Source of the DNA: Rhodopseudomonas sp. P2A-2r
GTDB lineage: Bacteria; Pseudomonadota; Alphaproteobacteria; Rhizobiales; Xanthobacteraceae
DNA length: 64,000 nucleotides
Direction: 5' to 3'
Assembly (NCBI RefSeq): GCF_026015985.1
Contig: NZ_CP110389.1
Span: forward strand, 4,248,001 to 4,312,000
Part shown: positions 1-8,878 of the stretch, piece by piece
How positions within the stretch are numbered: position 1 is the first letter of the stretch
Layout: each line of letters begins with the position of its first letter
Notes under the pieces: model-generated
What the model saw: the letters and a program-made list of their open reading frames with translations, nothing else
Told to the model about the DNA's origin: nothing
The model's database searches: none
Position numbers and translations under genes: made by a program

Positions 1-358
1 CCCAGGCCCCGTCCGGGGCATAGACGATGTTTGACCAGATGTGCTCGCGTTTGAGCCGTCCTCCGGCGGCCTTTTCGACGATATCTGTCGCCTTTTCGAT
101 GAAGGCCTTCTTCGCCTCGGGCGTTACCAGCGCGATCTCTGGCAGCTTGAGTTCGACAAACGCCGCCGCAATTGGCTTTCCAGCGGCACGCACATGTTCC
201 TTCGGGAGGACGTTGATCGAGCCGATGACGTTCGGAGTCATGAAAGCATTGCCGGTCAGGCCGGAGACCTCCAGAAGGGCATCCGTCAGTCCGTCAAAGG
301 CGCGTGTCTGCTCCTCGGATGAAAGCAGGCCCACGGGCACTGTGAGCGTGATGGGCAT
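1..358 (-). CDS. Tautomerase-family protein (partial, 3' end outside window)
   Basis: The reading frame starts at ATG 358-356 and is open to the window edge, giving about 119 residues beginning M-P-I-T-L-T-V-P. Pro directly after the initiator Met is the catalytic base of the 4-oxalocrotonate tautomerase superfamily, and the body (PKEHVRAAGKPIAAAFVEL, then KAFIEKATDIVEKAAG, then HIWSNIVYAPDGAW) resembles the beta-alpha-beta tautomerase fold, apparently two such units as in longer members. A good Shine-Dalgarno (AAGGAG) lies 7 bases upstream of the start. The gene is divergent from a TetR-family regulator, sharing a 107-base promoter region with inverted repeats, so it is probably that regulator's target. 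Substrate unknown; the C-terminus is cut off. Confidence 0.72.
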   Translation of the reverse strand, partial: MPITLTVPVGLLSSEEQTRAFDGLTDALLEVSGLTGNAFMTPNVIGSINVLPKEHVRAAGKPIAAAFVELKLPEIALVTPEAKKAFIEKATDIVEKAAGGRLKREHIWSNIVYAPDGAW

Positions 359-403
359 GGGTCTCTCCTTGTTTGAATCGCGACGGCGGCTCATATACGT
401 TGG

Positions 404-456
404 TCACTCTTTATCAATACACATCGCTCACTCTCTTAGCAAGAGATAAAGAGCGA
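404..456. promoter_or_regulatory. Candidate TetR operator region with nested inverted repeats
   Basis: Between the divergent tautomerase and TetR genes, TCTCTT (432-437) faces AAGAGA (441-446) across 3 bases, and CTCTTTAT (407-414) faces ATAAAGAG (446-453). Such dyads between a TetR gene and its divergent neighbour are typical autoregulatory operators. Seen directly: the repeats. Inferred: binding by the adjacent regulator. Confidence 0.5.
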
Positions 457-477
457 ATACTCTCTATGGAAATGACC

Positions 478-1086
478 ATGCGTTACAGCACCGAACACAA
501 ACAGGAGACCCGTGCGCGCGTCGTCGCAGCCGCCGGACAGGTTTTTCGAGAGGAAGGCTATGGAGGCGCCAGTATCGATGCGCTGACGAAGGCGGCTGGG
601 GTTACCAACGGCGCTTTCTACGGACACTTCAAGTCCAAGAGCGACGCCTTCCGCACCGCCGTCCTGTCGGGGCTGGAAGAGCTGCGACTGGGGATCGCGG
701 CACTCAAGGCGGATCGGCCAGGAGATTGGCTGAAGGCTTTCGTCGGCTATTACCTCGGCTACAAGCGAACCTGCGAACTTGGCGAGAGCTGTGCCTTGCC
801 GAGCCTGTCCCCCGACGTGATGCGCGCTGACAACGAAACGCGAGGCGCCTATACCGCGGAATTGAAGCGCCTCATCGAGGAAGTCGCCGCCGGCCTGCCG
901 GAGAATGAAGCGCCGGGCCGAGCCGACACCTCACGAGAGGACCAAGCGATCCTGCTTCTTGCCATGCTTAGTGGCGGCGTCACGCTATCCCGCGCCGTAT
1001 CCGATGCAGCGCTGTCCGCACGCATCGCAAATCTTGTCGCGCAGGCCGCCCTTTCTGGACCGCAGCAGGGTAAGAAGCGGGCTTGA
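478..1086 (+). CDS. TetR/AcrR family transcriptional regulator
   Basis: A 202-residue DNA-binding repressor. Residues 1-60 form the TetR helix-turn-helix (MRYSTEHKQETRARVVAAAG, then GASIDALTKAAGVTNGAFYGHFKSKSDAF); the rest is a helical ligand-binding and dimerisation domain containing GLEELRLGIAALKADRPGDW and a Cys-bearing stretch (CELGESCALPSLSPDV) found in the TetR_C_16/LmrA-type regulators. Three in-frame ATGs lie at 466, 472 and 478; I chose 478 because family members commonly begin MRYS/MRYT and GGAA lies just upstream. An upstream extension to 373 would run through the operator and is unlikely. It is divergent from the tautomerase gene and probably controls it and itself; the inducer is unknown. 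Confidence 0.85.
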   Translation: MRYSTEHKQETRARVVAAAGQVFREEGYGGASIDALTKAAGVTNGAFYGHFKSKSDAFRTAVLSGLEELRLGIAALKADRPGDWLKAFVGYYLGYKRTCELGESCALPSLSPDVMRADNETRGAYTAELKRLIEEVAAGLPENEAPGRADTSREDQAILLLAMLSGGVTLSRAVSDAALSARIANLVAQAALSGPQQGKKRA

Positions 1087-1232
1087 ACTTGGGCCGTCAC
1101 ACTTCGACGATAAGAACGTTGAAGCTGAGATAAGAGTTCTAAGTGTAACGAAACTCATTCTGTTCGGCGACAACGCCTATCACGGCAAAGCTAGCCTGAC
1201 CGGCCTTGTATCTGTATCCATCACGACGCTCC

Positions 1233-2840
1233 TCACTCCCACTCAATCGTCCCCGGCGGCTTCGACGTGATGTCATACACCACGCGGTTGACGCCCTTGA
1301 CCTCGTTGATGATGCGCGTTGCGGTCTCGCCGAGGAACTTCATCTCGAACGGATAGAAGTCGGCGGTCATGCCGTCGGTGGAGGTGACGGCGCGCAGGCC
1401 GACGACGAATTCGTAGGTGCGGCCGTCGCCCATCACGCCGACGGTCTTGACCGGCAGCAGCACGGCAAAAGCCTGCCAGATAGTGTCGTACAGGCCGGCC
1501 TTGCGGATCTGGTCGATATAGACCGCGTCGGCGTTGCGCAGGATGTCGAGCTTGTCGGCGGTGATCTCGCCGGGGCAGCGGATGGCGAGGCCCGGCCCGG
1601 GGAACGGATGGCGGCCGACAAAGATGTCCGGCAGGCCGAGTTCGCGCCCCAATACGCGGACCTCGTCCTTGAACAGTTCGCGCAGCGGCTCGACCAGCTT
1701 CATCTTCATAAAGTCCGGCAGGCCGCCGACATTGTGGTGCGACTTGATGGTCACCGAGGGGCCGCCAGTGAACGACACGCTCTCGATCACGTCGGGATAC
1801 AGCGTGCCCTGCGCGAGGAAGTCCGCGCCGCCGATCTTCTTGGCCTCGGCATCGAACACGTCGATGAACAGCCCGCCGATAATCTTGCGCTTCTGCTCGG
1901 GGTCGGTAACGCCCTTGAGCTTGCCGAGGAACAGCTCTTCCGCCTGCACATGGACCAGCGGGATGTTGTAGTGGCCGCGGAACAGGTCGACGACGGTCTT
2001 GCCCTCGTCCTTGCGCAGCATGCCGTGGTCGACGAACACGCAGGTGAGCTGGTCGCCGATCGCCTCGTGGATCAGCACCGCGGCCACCGCGGAATCGACG
2101 CCGCCGCTTAGGCCGCAGATGACGCGACCGGAGCCGACCTGGGCGCGGATCTTCTCGATCGCTTCCTCGCGGAAGGCGCGCATGGTCCAGTCGCCGGTGA
2201 GGCCCGCGACCTTGCGCACGAAGTTGCGGATCAGCTTGGCGCCGTCGGGGGTGTGCACCACTTCGGGGTGGAACTGCATCGCGTAGAACTTGCGGACATC
2301 GTCGGCGATGATAGAGATCGGCGAGCCCGGCGCTTTGGCGACGGCGCGAAAACCTTCCGGCAGCTTGGTGACGCGGTCGCCGTGGCTCATCCAGACGTCG
2401 TACTGGCCGCCCTTCTCCCAGACGCCGTCGAACAGCGCGCAGTTGTCGGTGATCTCGATTTTGGCGCGGCCAAATTCGCGGTGGTGGCCGGCTTCGACGG
2501 TGCCGCCGAGCTGCTGCGCCATGGTTTGCTCGCCATAGCAGATGCCGAGCACCGGCACGCCGGCATTGAGGATCAACAGCGGCGCCGACGGCGCATCGTG
2601 ATCCAACACCGAGGCTGGTCCCCCGGACAGGATCACCGCCTTGGGCTTCATCGCGGCAAAGGCTTCTGCAGCCTTGTTGAACGGCACGATCTCGGAATAG
2701 ACGCCCTCCTCGCGGACCCGGCGCGCGATCAGCTGGGTCACCTGGGAGCCGAAATCGACGATCAGAATCTTGTCATGTTCCGCAGCCACATGGGGCGACG
2801 GATCGACGGGCGGGACGGAGGTTTTGCTGGGAGCTGTCAT
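1233..2840 (-). CDS. guaA: GMP synthase (glutamine-hydrolysing)
   Basis: Converts XMP, ATP and glutamine to GMP, the last step of guanine nucleotide synthesis in the cytosol. About 535 residues, normal for the family. The N-terminal class I glutamine amidotransferase domain shows the nucleophile motif ([16 protein letters not shown]) and the downstream His-Glu pair ([11 protein letters not shown]). The ATP-pyrophosphatase domain has the P-loop [11 protein letters not shown], and the C-terminal dimerisation domain ends [12 protein letters not shown] chose ATG 2840 (MTAPSKTS); an in-frame TTG at 2849 adds three residues. The preceding step enzyme, guaB, lies about 7 kb away on the same strand, so the two purine genes are loosely linked but not an operon. 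A 23-bp inverted repeat pair lies between it and the upstream methyltransferase. Confidence 0.97.
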   Translation of the reverse strand: MTAPSKTSVPPVDPSPHVAAEHDKILIVDFGSQVTQLIARRVREEGVYSEIVPFNKAAEAFAAMKPKAVILSGGPASVLDHDAPSAPLLILNAGVPVLGICYGEQTMAQQLGGTVEAGHHREFGRAKIEITDNCALFDGVWEKGGQYDVWMSHGDRVTKLPEGFRAVAKAPGSPISIIADDVRKFYAMQFHPEVVHTPDGAKLIRNFVRKVAGLTGDWTMRAFREEAIEKIRAQVGSGRVICGLSGGVDSAVAAVLIHEAIGDQLTCVFVDHGMLRKDEGKTVVDLFRGHYNIPLVHVQAEELFLGKLKGVTDPEQKRKIIGGLFIDVFDAEAKKIGGADFLAQGTLYPDVIESVSFTGGPSVTIKSHHNVGGLPDFMKMKLVEPLRELFKDEVRVLGRELGLPDIFVGRHPFPGPGLAIRCPGEITADKLDILRNADAVYIDQIRKAGLYDTIWQAFAVLLPVKTVGVMGDGRTYEFVVGLRAVTSTDGMTADFYPFEMKFLGETATRIINEVKGVNRVVYDITSKPPGTIEWE

Positions 2841-2908
2841 AGCGAGCAATTACGCGACTCCCGCGGGCCTCGCAAGCCCCGCAGGCGTCGCCATGGAACG
2901 CGATCGTC

Positions 2909-3003
2909 CCCTCTCCCGCTTGCGGGGAGGGTTAGGGAGGGGGTGCCGCGACGACGGAATGAGTGGCAGCCCCCACCCGGCCCTCCCCGCAAGCGGGAGA
3001 GGG
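2909..3003. repeat. Pair of 23-bp perfect inverted repeats (REP-like)
   Basis: The arm at 2909-2931 (CCCTCTCCCGC...GGGGAGGG) is exactly reverse-complementary to 2981-3003; each arm is also internally near-palindromic. The pair separates the guaA start from the stop of the rRNA methyltransferase gene. Related single palindromes occur at 39035-39060 and 53368-53398, so this is a dispersed repeat family. Confidence 0.8.
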
Positions 3004-3012
3004 AGAAAAGCC

Positions 3013-4320
3013 CTACTCCGCCTTCTTGCGCGCCAACACCGAGACGAAAAACCCGTCAGTCCCGGTCCGCCGCGGGGTCATCAGCAGGCCCTCGGGGCTC
3101 TGCAGGGTGACGGCCGCAAAAGCCTCGGCCTTGTCCCACAGCACCGAGGTGACCTGCTCGACCGGTACCACCGAGAAATCCGGGTGGCGGGCGACAAAGC
3201 CGCGGATCTGTTCGTTGTTTTCCTGCGGCAGCACCGAACAGGTGATGTAGGCGATGCGGCCGCCGGGCTTCACCAGATGCACCGCCCGCTCCAGCACCTC
3301 GACCTGGTCCTTGATGCGGACCTCAAGCGCGCCCGGGCGCATCCGCCATTTGGCGTCGGGATTGCGGCGCCAGGTGCCGGTGCCGGTGCACGGCGCGTCG
3401 ATCACCACCAGGTCGGCGGAGGCATGGATGTCGCTGAGCGTGTCGTCCGGCCCCTTGGGGGTGCGGATGTCGCAATTATGCACGCCGGCGCGCGACAGCC
3501 GCTCGTAGATCGGCGCAAGCTGGCGCTTGTCGCTGTCGGTGGCGATCAGCCGGCCCTTGCCCTGCATCATCGCCGCCAGCGCCAGGGTCTTGCCGCCGGC
3601 GCCGGCGCAAAGGTCGATCACCTGCTCGCCGGGTTTTGCGCCCGACAGCAGCGCCGCCAGCTGCGATCCCTCGTCCTGCACCTCGACGGCGCCCTTGATG
3701 AAATCCTCCTCGGCATGGATGCCGGGATTGCGGGCGTCGGCGCCGAGATCGATGCGCAGCCCGATCGGCGACCACGGCGTCTCCACGGCGCCGAGATGCT
3801 TCATCGACGCCAGCACCTTGTCGCGCTTGGCCTTCAGCGTGTTGACGCGCAGGTTGAGCGGCGCGCGGCTGGCCATGGCGGTGGCTTCGGCCACGCGGTC
3901 GTCGCCGAACACCTGTGTGAGATGGCCGTCGAGCCATTCCGGATAGTCGCCGGCGATGTGCGGCGGCGCGTCGGCCACGGTGCGCGACGCCAGTGCGGCG
4001 TGTTCGGTGTCGGTCAGTGCCGACGGCGCGAAACGGCCGCCGTCGCACAGCGCGCCGATGGCGTCGACGTCCATCTTGCGTTCGGCCTTCAGCATGCCCA
4101 GCACGCGGGCGCGCGGCGTGTCGCTGTCCATGATCCAGGCGCTGGAGGCGCGGCGGCGCAGCACGTCCCAGACCAGGCCGGCAATGCCTGCGCGATCGCC
4201 GGAGCCGGCGAAACGGTGCGCGGTGCCCCATTCCTTCAGCGCCTTGGCGGCGGGAATGCGCTGGGTCTCGATGGCCTCGATCAGCTCGATGGCGGCGGAC
4301 AGTCTTGCGGCGGGAGTCAT
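3013..4320 (-). CDS. RsmB/NOP-family SAM-dependent rRNA cytosine-C5 methyltransferase
   Basis: A 435-residue RNA m5C methyltransferase of the RsmB/Nop2/Sun group. An N-terminal RNA-binding NusB/RsmB-like helical region (about 1-130) precedes the catalytic domain: motif I VIDLCAGAGGKTLALAAM, motif IV with its catalytic cysteine VIDAPCTGTGTWRRNPD, and motif VI with the second cysteine YITCSVLPQENNEQI. Those two Cys residues are the nucleophile and the product-release residue of the family. The likely substrate is a cytosine of 16S rRNA, but the exact position cannot be read from sequence, so I do not assign rsmB or rsmF. It lies upstream of guaA on the same strand, separated by the 2909-3003 repeat, so co-transcription is doubtful. 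Confidence 0.93.
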   Translation of the reverse strand: MTPAARLSAAIELIEAIETQRIPAAKALKEWGTAHRFAGSGDRAGIAGLVWDVLRRRASSAWIMDSDTPRARVLGMLKAERKMDVDAIGALCDGGRFAPSALTDTEHAALASRTVADAPPHIAGDYPEWLDGHLTQVFGDDRVAEATAMASRAPLNLRVNTLKAKRDKVLASMKHLGAVETPWSPIGLRIDLGADARNPGIHAEEDFIKGAVEVQDEGSQLAALLSGAKPGEQVIDLCAGAGGKTLALAAMMQGKGRLIATDSDKRQLAPIYERLSRAGVHNCDIRTPKGPDDTLSDIHASADLVVIDAPCTGTGTWRRNPDAKWRMRPGALEVRIKDQVEVLERAVHLVKPGGRIAYITCSVLPQENNEQIRGFVARHPDFSVVPVEQVTSVLWDKAEAFAAVTLQSPEGLLMTPRRTGTDGFFVSVLARKKAE

Positions 4321-4376
4321 AGCAATCTTTCAACGGAGAAACGGGCGCAGTCACGCCTTCGGGCGCGCTTGCGCCG

Positions 4377-4730
4377 TCAGAGCAGCAGCAGCATGCGCAG
4401 CGCGAAGTAGAACCACATCGCCAGCAGCACCAGCGCGCCGGCCAGGAAGCCCTGCGAACGGCCGTTGCCAGCACCGAAGATACCGGCACTGAGGAAGCGC
4501 GTGACGACGAACACCCAGGACAGGCAGACCAGCGCCAGATCGATCTTTCGCAGGGGCAGGCCGAGCGCGACCAGGGCGTAGAACAGCAGATCGAGCTGCG
4601 ACGCCGTATACGGCGCGTCGGCGGCATCGTTGCGGCCGGTCGCCGCCCCGCGCCTGCCGGTCCAGAACCACGCTCCCAGCGTCAACGCCACCAGCACGAA
4701 CACCGGCAGCAAAACCATTTGAACCGACAT
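4377..4730 (-). CDS. MAPEG-family small integral membrane protein
   Basis: A 117-residue protein with an N-terminal membrane segment (VQMVLLPVFVLVALTLGAWFW, residues 3-23), a polar loop, and three further hydrophobic segments (LDLLFYALVALGLPL; IDLALVCLSWVFVVTRFL; FLAGALVLLAMWFYFALRML). Length, four-helix pattern and the loop resemble the bacterial MAPEG superfamily (membrane-associated eicosanoid/glutathione metabolism), whose bacterial members are mostly uncharacterised. I chose ATG 4730 because upstream codons lack membrane character and extend into the divergent gene's promoter. It ends about 56 bases upstream of the methyltransferase start on the same strand and may be co-transcribed with it. 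Confidence 0.7.
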   Translation of the reverse strand: MSVQMVLLPVFVLVALTLGAWFWTGRRGAATGRNDAADAPYTASQLDLLFYALVALGLPLRKIDLALVCLSWVFVVTRFLSAGIFGAGNGRSQGFLAGALVLLAMWFYFALRMLLLL

Positions 4731-4807
4731 GAATCGCCCCCAGTGTCCCTTGACGCCTACGCTATAGCCGCCGCCCCACCGCATGACAATTAAGGCCTGA
4801 AGCCGCG

Positions 4808-5614
4808 ATGAACCGCAGCATGCGCCGCCACGACCAAGATGGGAACCGCGCTTCCCAGGCGGATGCCCTGCCCGGGTTCGATACGGCCCAGCGAGATGTC
4901 GCGATGACCGACCTGGACACACTCTTCAACGGCATGACCGGGCTGGCCGGCACATTCGGCCATGCCGTCTCGGGCGTAACGAGCGAACTCAACCACCTCA
5001 TGGCGGTCGCCGACGACAATCCGGACGGATGGGGCGGCCTGCTGATGTCGGGCCTTGCCGGCGCCGCCACCGCGGTGGCGGTGGCCATCGCGCTGTCGCT
5101 ATATTTCCACAGCGGATACCGTTCGTCGCGCGATCTCGTCCGCCATGGCGTCGGCGCGGTGGCGGCGCTGGTGCTGCTCGCCTTCGCGGTCTCCGATGTC
5201 CGCCACGCCGCGCTGAACTACCTCGGCATGATCGCCTCGAAACCCGCGATCGAGTTCGAGATCCGGCTGCCCGATGCGGTGGCCGCCCAAGTTGACACAT
5301 CGGCCACCCAGATCGAGCTGCATACCGACCGTAACCAGACGCTGGCCAGCCTGCGCGAGGGCCCCACCTTCACCAGCGCCGGCGAGAGCATTCTGCGCGG
5401 CTCGGTGCCGCTGGTGTTTCGCACCGCCAACCGCACCGTGATCCTCAACCTGCCCGGCCAGGCACAGCGGCTGTTCCGGCTGCGGCTGGCGCCGAGCCCC
5501 AGCCAGTCAGCCGAATTCGGCCCGTGGCATCTGGTCGACGAGGTCGCCACCGCCCGTTCCGCTGCGCCGACGCGGGCCGACGATGTCTATGCCATCCGCT
5601 ACCGGGTGATCTGA
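4808..5614 (+). CDS. Two-helix membrane protein of unknown function
   Basis: I do not recognise this 268-residue protein. The first 75 residues are polar. Two hydrophobic helices follow (about 76-98, LLMSGLAGAATAVAVAIALSL; about 112-130, VGAVAALVLLAFAVSDV), then a roughly 135-residue soluble domain rich in beta-prone segments (IEFEIRLPDAVAAQV, ILNLPGQAQRLFRLRLAP, DDVYAIRYRVI), presumably periplasmic or cytosolic depending on topology. The true start could be the Met at residue 33 (MTDLDTLFNGM, base 4904). It is divergent from the MAPEG gene and converges on the ArsR gene with a 19-base gap. Coding is supported by sustained GC3 bias and lack of a competing frame. Confidence 0.7.
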   Translation: MNRSMRRHDQDGNRASQADALPGFDTAQRDVAMTDLDTLFNGMTGLAGTFGHAVSGVTSELNHLMAVADDNPDGWGGLLMSGLAGAATAVAVAIALSLYFHSGYRSSRDLVRHGVGAVAALVLLAFAVSDVRHAALNYLGMIASKPAIEFEIRLPDAVAAQVDTSATQIELHTDRNQTLASLREGPTFTSAGESILRGSVPLVFRTANRTVILNLPGQAQRLFRLRLAPSPSQSAEFGPWHLVDEVATARSAAPTRADDVYAIRYRVI

Positions 5615-5633
5615 CGCCGGAAGCGCAACGGAT

Positions 5634-6343
5634 CTAGCCTATCGTCGCGCCAAACGTGTCGCGAAAGATGCGCGCGCCCTTCGGCGTGATCAGTACAGCA
5701 CGTGTCGCGTCCAGCCGCCTGGTCCATCCCTGATCCAGGCTGTGCGCGCAGATCGCGGCGCCCAGCGCACCGGCCAGATGAGGCCGCCGTTCGCTCCAGT
5801 CCAGACACGGGCGGCACAGCACGCGGCCGGAGCGCGCCGTTCGCCGCGCCAGCAACGGCGCGGTGTCGAGCCCGATGCCGGCGAGGAAAGCCATGCCGGC
5901 GTCGGTCAGAACGCCGGCGTCGCCGGCCAGTTCGACATGGCCGCGCGCGATCAGGAATCGGCGAGCGCCACGCCGAGTTGTCCGGCCAGATGATCGTAGC
6001 AGGTGCGCGCCTTGCGCATCGCCGCGTCGCGCGGCCCGACCGAGAGATGCGAGCGATCGGGCGCGAGATCCGCGGCCACCTGCATGATGCTCTCCAGCAT
6101 CCGCGCCACCGATGCCGTCGCCAGCCGGTGATAGCGATGCCGGCCCTGCCGCTCGACGCTCAACAGTCCGACCGCGGTCATCCGGCTCAGATGCCCGCTC
6201 GCCGTCTGCGGCGTGACGCCGGCGGCCCTCGCCAGTTCGGTCGCGGTCAGCGCGCGGCCGTCCATCAACGCATGCAGCATGCTGGCGCGCGCCGGGTCGC
6301 CCGACAGCGCCGCGATCTCGGCGAACATGGCTTGGCTGGGCAT
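5634..6343 (-). pseudogene. ArsR-family winged-helix regulator, interrupted by one frameshift
   Basis: The first frame, from ATG 6343 (MPSQAMFAEIAALSGDPARA), contains a full ArsR winged helix (ALTATELARAAGVTPQTASG, then RHRYHRLA) and stops at 5951 after GVALADS. The homologous C-terminal half continues in another frame from about 5957 (LIARGHVELAGDAGVLTDAG, then SGRVLCRPCLDWSERRPHLAG) to a stop at 5634. Adding one C to the CC at about 5954-5955 (on + strand the GG after 'tca') restores an uninterrupted protein of about 236 residues with the normal ArsR-plus-CRPCLDWSERR architecture. The C-terminal Cys pair may sense ligand. Divergent from an MFS exporter with a 28-bp palindrome between. Either a fresh mutation or a sequencing error; the codons beyond the break are still well conserved. 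Confidence 0.82.
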
Positions 6344-6390
6344 CGCGTGGACCTCTTCGATTCCCATGCATCCTAGGCCGGGTCGGCGCC

Positions 6391-6418
6391 GAATGCTTCG
6401 GCCTCGGCCGAAGCATTC
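6391..6418. promoter_or_regulatory. 28-bp palindromic operator between ArsR and MFS genes
   Basis: Two perfect 13-base arms (GAATGCTTCGGCC at 6391-6403 and its reverse complement at 6406-6418) are separated only by TC. The site lies 30 bases upstream of the MFS start and 48 bases upstream of the ArsR start, where it would cover both promoters. This is a textbook position for an ArsR dimer site; binding is inferred. Confidence 0.75.
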
Positions 6419-6447
6419 GTTCGTTTTTTCCCACATGACTGTCGGAG

Positions 6448-7731
6448 ATGGACATCGAGTCGGAAACTGCGCGGCAGGCGAAAACAATGGGCGGCACGAC
6501 GCTGTTTTATGGCTGGCGCGTGGTCGCCGCGGCCTTCACGCTGGCGGTGTTCGGCTGGGGGCTCGGCTTCTACGGTCCGCCGATCTATCTGCATGCGGTA
6601 CGCGAGGCACGCGGCTGGTCGCTGGCGCTGGTTTCCTCGGCCGTCACTGCGCACTACCTGTTCGGCGCGATGGTGATCGCCAACCTCCCCGGCCTGTATC
6701 GGCGGTTCGGCATCCCGACCGTTACGAAGATGGGCGCCATCGCGCTGGCGCTCGGCGTCACCGGCTGGGCGCTGGCCGCACAGCCATGGCAGCTGTTCGC
6801 GGCGACGCTGCTCAGCGGCGCCGGCTGGGTGGCGCTCGGCGCCGCCGCGGTCAACGCGATCGTGGCACCCTGGTTCGACCGCAAGCGTCCGGCGGCACTG
6901 GCGCAGGCCTATAACGGTGCCAGCATCGGCGGCGTGGTGTTCTCGCCGCTGTGGGGCGCCGCGATCGGATGGCTGGGGTTTCCGCTGGCGGCAGCGCTGA
7001 TCGGCGCGGTCATGGTTGTCGCGGTCTGGATCCTGGCGGATCTGTACTTCGCCAGATCGCCGCAGCAGATGGGGCTGGCGCCGGACGGGGATCTCATCGC
7101 AACGCCAACGATCTCCAGCGCTTCGCCTACAGCGCGCCCGCTTGCCGGCAACCTTCTGTGGCGCAACGTTCGCTTCGTCACCCTCGCGGCCGGCATGGCG
7201 CTCGGCCTGTTCGCGCAGATCGGCCTGCTGGCGCATCTGTTCTCGTTGCTGGTCCCGGTGATGGGCGCGCAGATCGCCGGCATTGCCGCCGGCGCGGCCA
7301 CCGCGGCGGCAATTGCCGGGCGGTCGCTGGTCGGCTGGCTGATGCCCGCAGGCTGCGACCGCCGACTGGTCGCCTGCGCCAGCTATGGCGTGCAGATCGC
7401 CGGCTCGCTCGCCTTCCTGCTCGCCGGCGGCGACAGCGTGCCGCTGCTGCTGCTCGGCATCGTGCTGTTCGGCGCCGGCATCGGCAATGCCACCTCGCTG
7501 CCGCCGCTGATCGCGCAGGTCGAATTCGTCCGGGAGGACGTGCCGCGCGTGGTGCCGCTGATCGTCGCCATCGGCCAGGCGACCTACGCCTTCGCGCCGG
7601 CGGTCTTCGGATTGATCCGCGAATGGGCGCCCGGCGCAGGCGCAGCCGGCGCCGCGCCCTGGCTGTTCGTCACGGCGGCGATCATCCAGGCACTGGCGAT
7701 CGCAGCCCTGCTCGCCGGTCGGAGCCGTTGA
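6448..7731 (+). CDS. MFS transporter, ArsR-linked
   Basis: A 427-residue major facilitator with twelve predicted hydrophobic helices, a central cytoplasmic loop around residues 205-230 (ARSPQQMGLAPDGD) and the family-typical opening FYGWRVVAAAFTLAVFGWG; WFDRKRPAALAQAYNGASIG matches the loop between helices 4 and 5 in the monocarboxylate-porter-like MFS group. Substrate unknown; pairing with an ArsR regulator and a shared palindrome suggests export of a toxic or signal compound. ATG 6448 gives the longest frame; ATG 6487 (MGGTTLFYGW) is a credible alternative start with a purine-rich stretch upstream. Confidence 0.88.
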   Translation: MDIESETARQAKTMGGTTLFYGWRVVAAAFTLAVFGWGLGFYGPPIYLHAVREARGWSLALVSSAVTAHYLFGAMVIANLPGLYRRFGIPTVTKMGAIALALGVTGWALAAQPWQLFAATLLSGAGWVALGAAAVNAIVAPWFDRKRPAALAQAYNGASIGGVVFSPLWGAAIGWLGFPLAAALIGAVMVVAVWILADLYFARSPQQMGLAPDGDLIATPTISSASPTARPLAGNLLWRNVRFVTLAAGMALGLFAQIGLLAHLFSLLVPVMGAQIAGIAAGAATAAAIAGRSLVGWLMPAGCDRRLVACASYGVQIAGSLAFLLAGGDSVPLLLLGIVLFGAGIGNATSLPPLIAQVEFVREDVPRVVPLIVAIGQATYAFAPAVFGLIREWAPGAGAAGAAPWLFVTAAIIQALAIAALLAGRSR

Positions 7732-7742
7732 CGGCTGAACGC

Positions 7743-8768
7743 TTACGCCTTGTCCGGCCCGACGCGCACCAGCTGCTTGCCGAAGTTGGCGCCCTTCAGC
7801 AGGCCCATGAAGGCCTCCGGCGCGCTGTCGAGGCCTTCGGTGACGAACTCCTTGTACTTCACCTTGCCCTCCTTCACCCATTGCGACATGTCGCGCAGAA
7901 ACTCCTGACGGCGCCCGGCGAAGTCGCTGACGATGAAGCCGCGAATGGTGAGGCGCTTGGTCAGCACGTTGCGCATCATGGCACCGGCCCATTTCGGCAC
8001 CGAACTCTCGGTGTCGTTGTACTGCGCGATCAGCCCGCACACCGGCATGCGCGCAAAGGCATTGAACAGCGGAAACACCGCCTCGAACACCGCGCCGCCG
8101 ACATTCTCGAAGTACACGTCGATGCCATCGGGACACGCCGCCTTCAGCTTCGCCGCAAAATCCGGATCGCGATGATCGATGCAGTCGGCGAAACCGAGCT
8201 CGTTCTTCACGTAGTCGCACTTGTCCTTGCCGCCGGCGATGCCGACCGCCCGCGCACCCTTGACCATGGCGATCTGGCCCACCGCCGAGCCCACCGCGCC
8301 CGAGGCCGCCGCCACCACGACGGTCTCGCCTTCCTTGGGCTGGCCGATGTCCAGCAGCCCGGTATAGGCGGTCATGCCGGGCATGCCGAGCACGCCGACC
8401 GCGGTCTGCACCGGGCCGAGCGCCGGATCGATCTTGCGCAGCATCTTGCCGTCAGAGACCGCATGGGTCTGCCAGCCGCTATGTGCCAGCACGATATCGC
8501 CCTTGGCGAAGCCGGGATTGTTGGAGGCGATCACCTCGCAGACCGTGCCGCCTTCCATGGTGCCGCCCACCGGCACCGGCGCCGCGTAAGACGGTCCATC
8601 GCTCATGCGACCGCGCATATAGGGATCGAGCGACAGCCAGATCGTGCGCAGCAGGACCTCGCCCTCGCCCGGCGTGGGCACGGTGTAATCCTCGCTGCGA
8701 AAGTCGGAGGGTTTTGGCGCGCCGTGGGGGCGTGCGGCAAGGACGATGCGCCTGGCTGATGCGGACAT
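7743..8768 (-). CDS. NADP-dependent medium-chain oxidoreductase (CurA / leukotriene-B4-dehydrogenase type)
   Basis: A 341-residue zinc-independent MDR reductase that reduces the double bond of alpha,beta-unsaturated carbonyls with NADPH. The N-terminal catalytic fold shows LSLDPYMRGRMSDGPSYA, and the Rossmann region VVAAASGAVGSAVGQIA; later GGAVFEAVFPLFN and VCGLIAQYN are hallmark family segments. Start ATG 8768 is chosen over 8819 because GAGGAAA lies just upstream and family members begin near SARRIVLAARPHG. It is convergent with the MFS gene (11-base gap). Not a zinc alcohol dehydrogenase: the zinc ligands are absent. Confidence 0.92.
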   Translation of the reverse strand: MSASARRIVLAARPHGAPKPSDFRSEDYTVPTPGEGEVLLRTIWLSLDPYMRGRMSDGPSYAAPVPVGGTMEGGTVCEVIASNNPGFAKGDIVLAHSGWQTHAVSDGKMLRKIDPALGPVQTAVGVLGMPGMTAYTGLLDIGQPKEGETVVVAAASGAVGSAVGQIAMVKGARAVGIAGGKDKCDYVKNELGFADCIDHRDPDFAAKLKAACPDGIDVYFENVGGAVFEAVFPLFNAFARMPVCGLIAQYNDTESSVPKWAGAMMRNVLTKRLTIRGFIVSDFAGRRQEFLRDMSQWVKEGKVKYKEFVTEGLDSAPEAFMGLLKGANFGKQLVRVGPDKA

Positions 8769-8817
8769 GGATCTTTCCTCTGTTTCGGTTCGTTGGCGTT
8801 TCTTGACGGGGCCTCGC

Positions 8818-8851
8818 AAAAACGCGGCGCGCGAAAACTCGCGCGCCGCGT
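8818..8851 (-). terminator. Strong intrinsic terminator of the 8879-9523 gene
   Basis: A 13-bp perfect GC-rich stem (8822-8834 with 8839-8851) closes a 4-base loop; read on the minus strand it is followed at once by TTTTT. It lies 28 bases past the stop of the upstream minus-strand gene, so it should end that transcript before the oxidoreductase promoter. Confidence 0.88.
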
Positions 8852-8878
8852 CAGATCCGTCAATGCTGTCGTCAGTCG

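Noticed and set aside
2770..4410. 546-codon frame on + strand
   Set aside because: Lies antisense to the rRNA methyltransferase and part of guaA; product is His/Arg/Gly-rich and without motifs, a GC-bias shadow.
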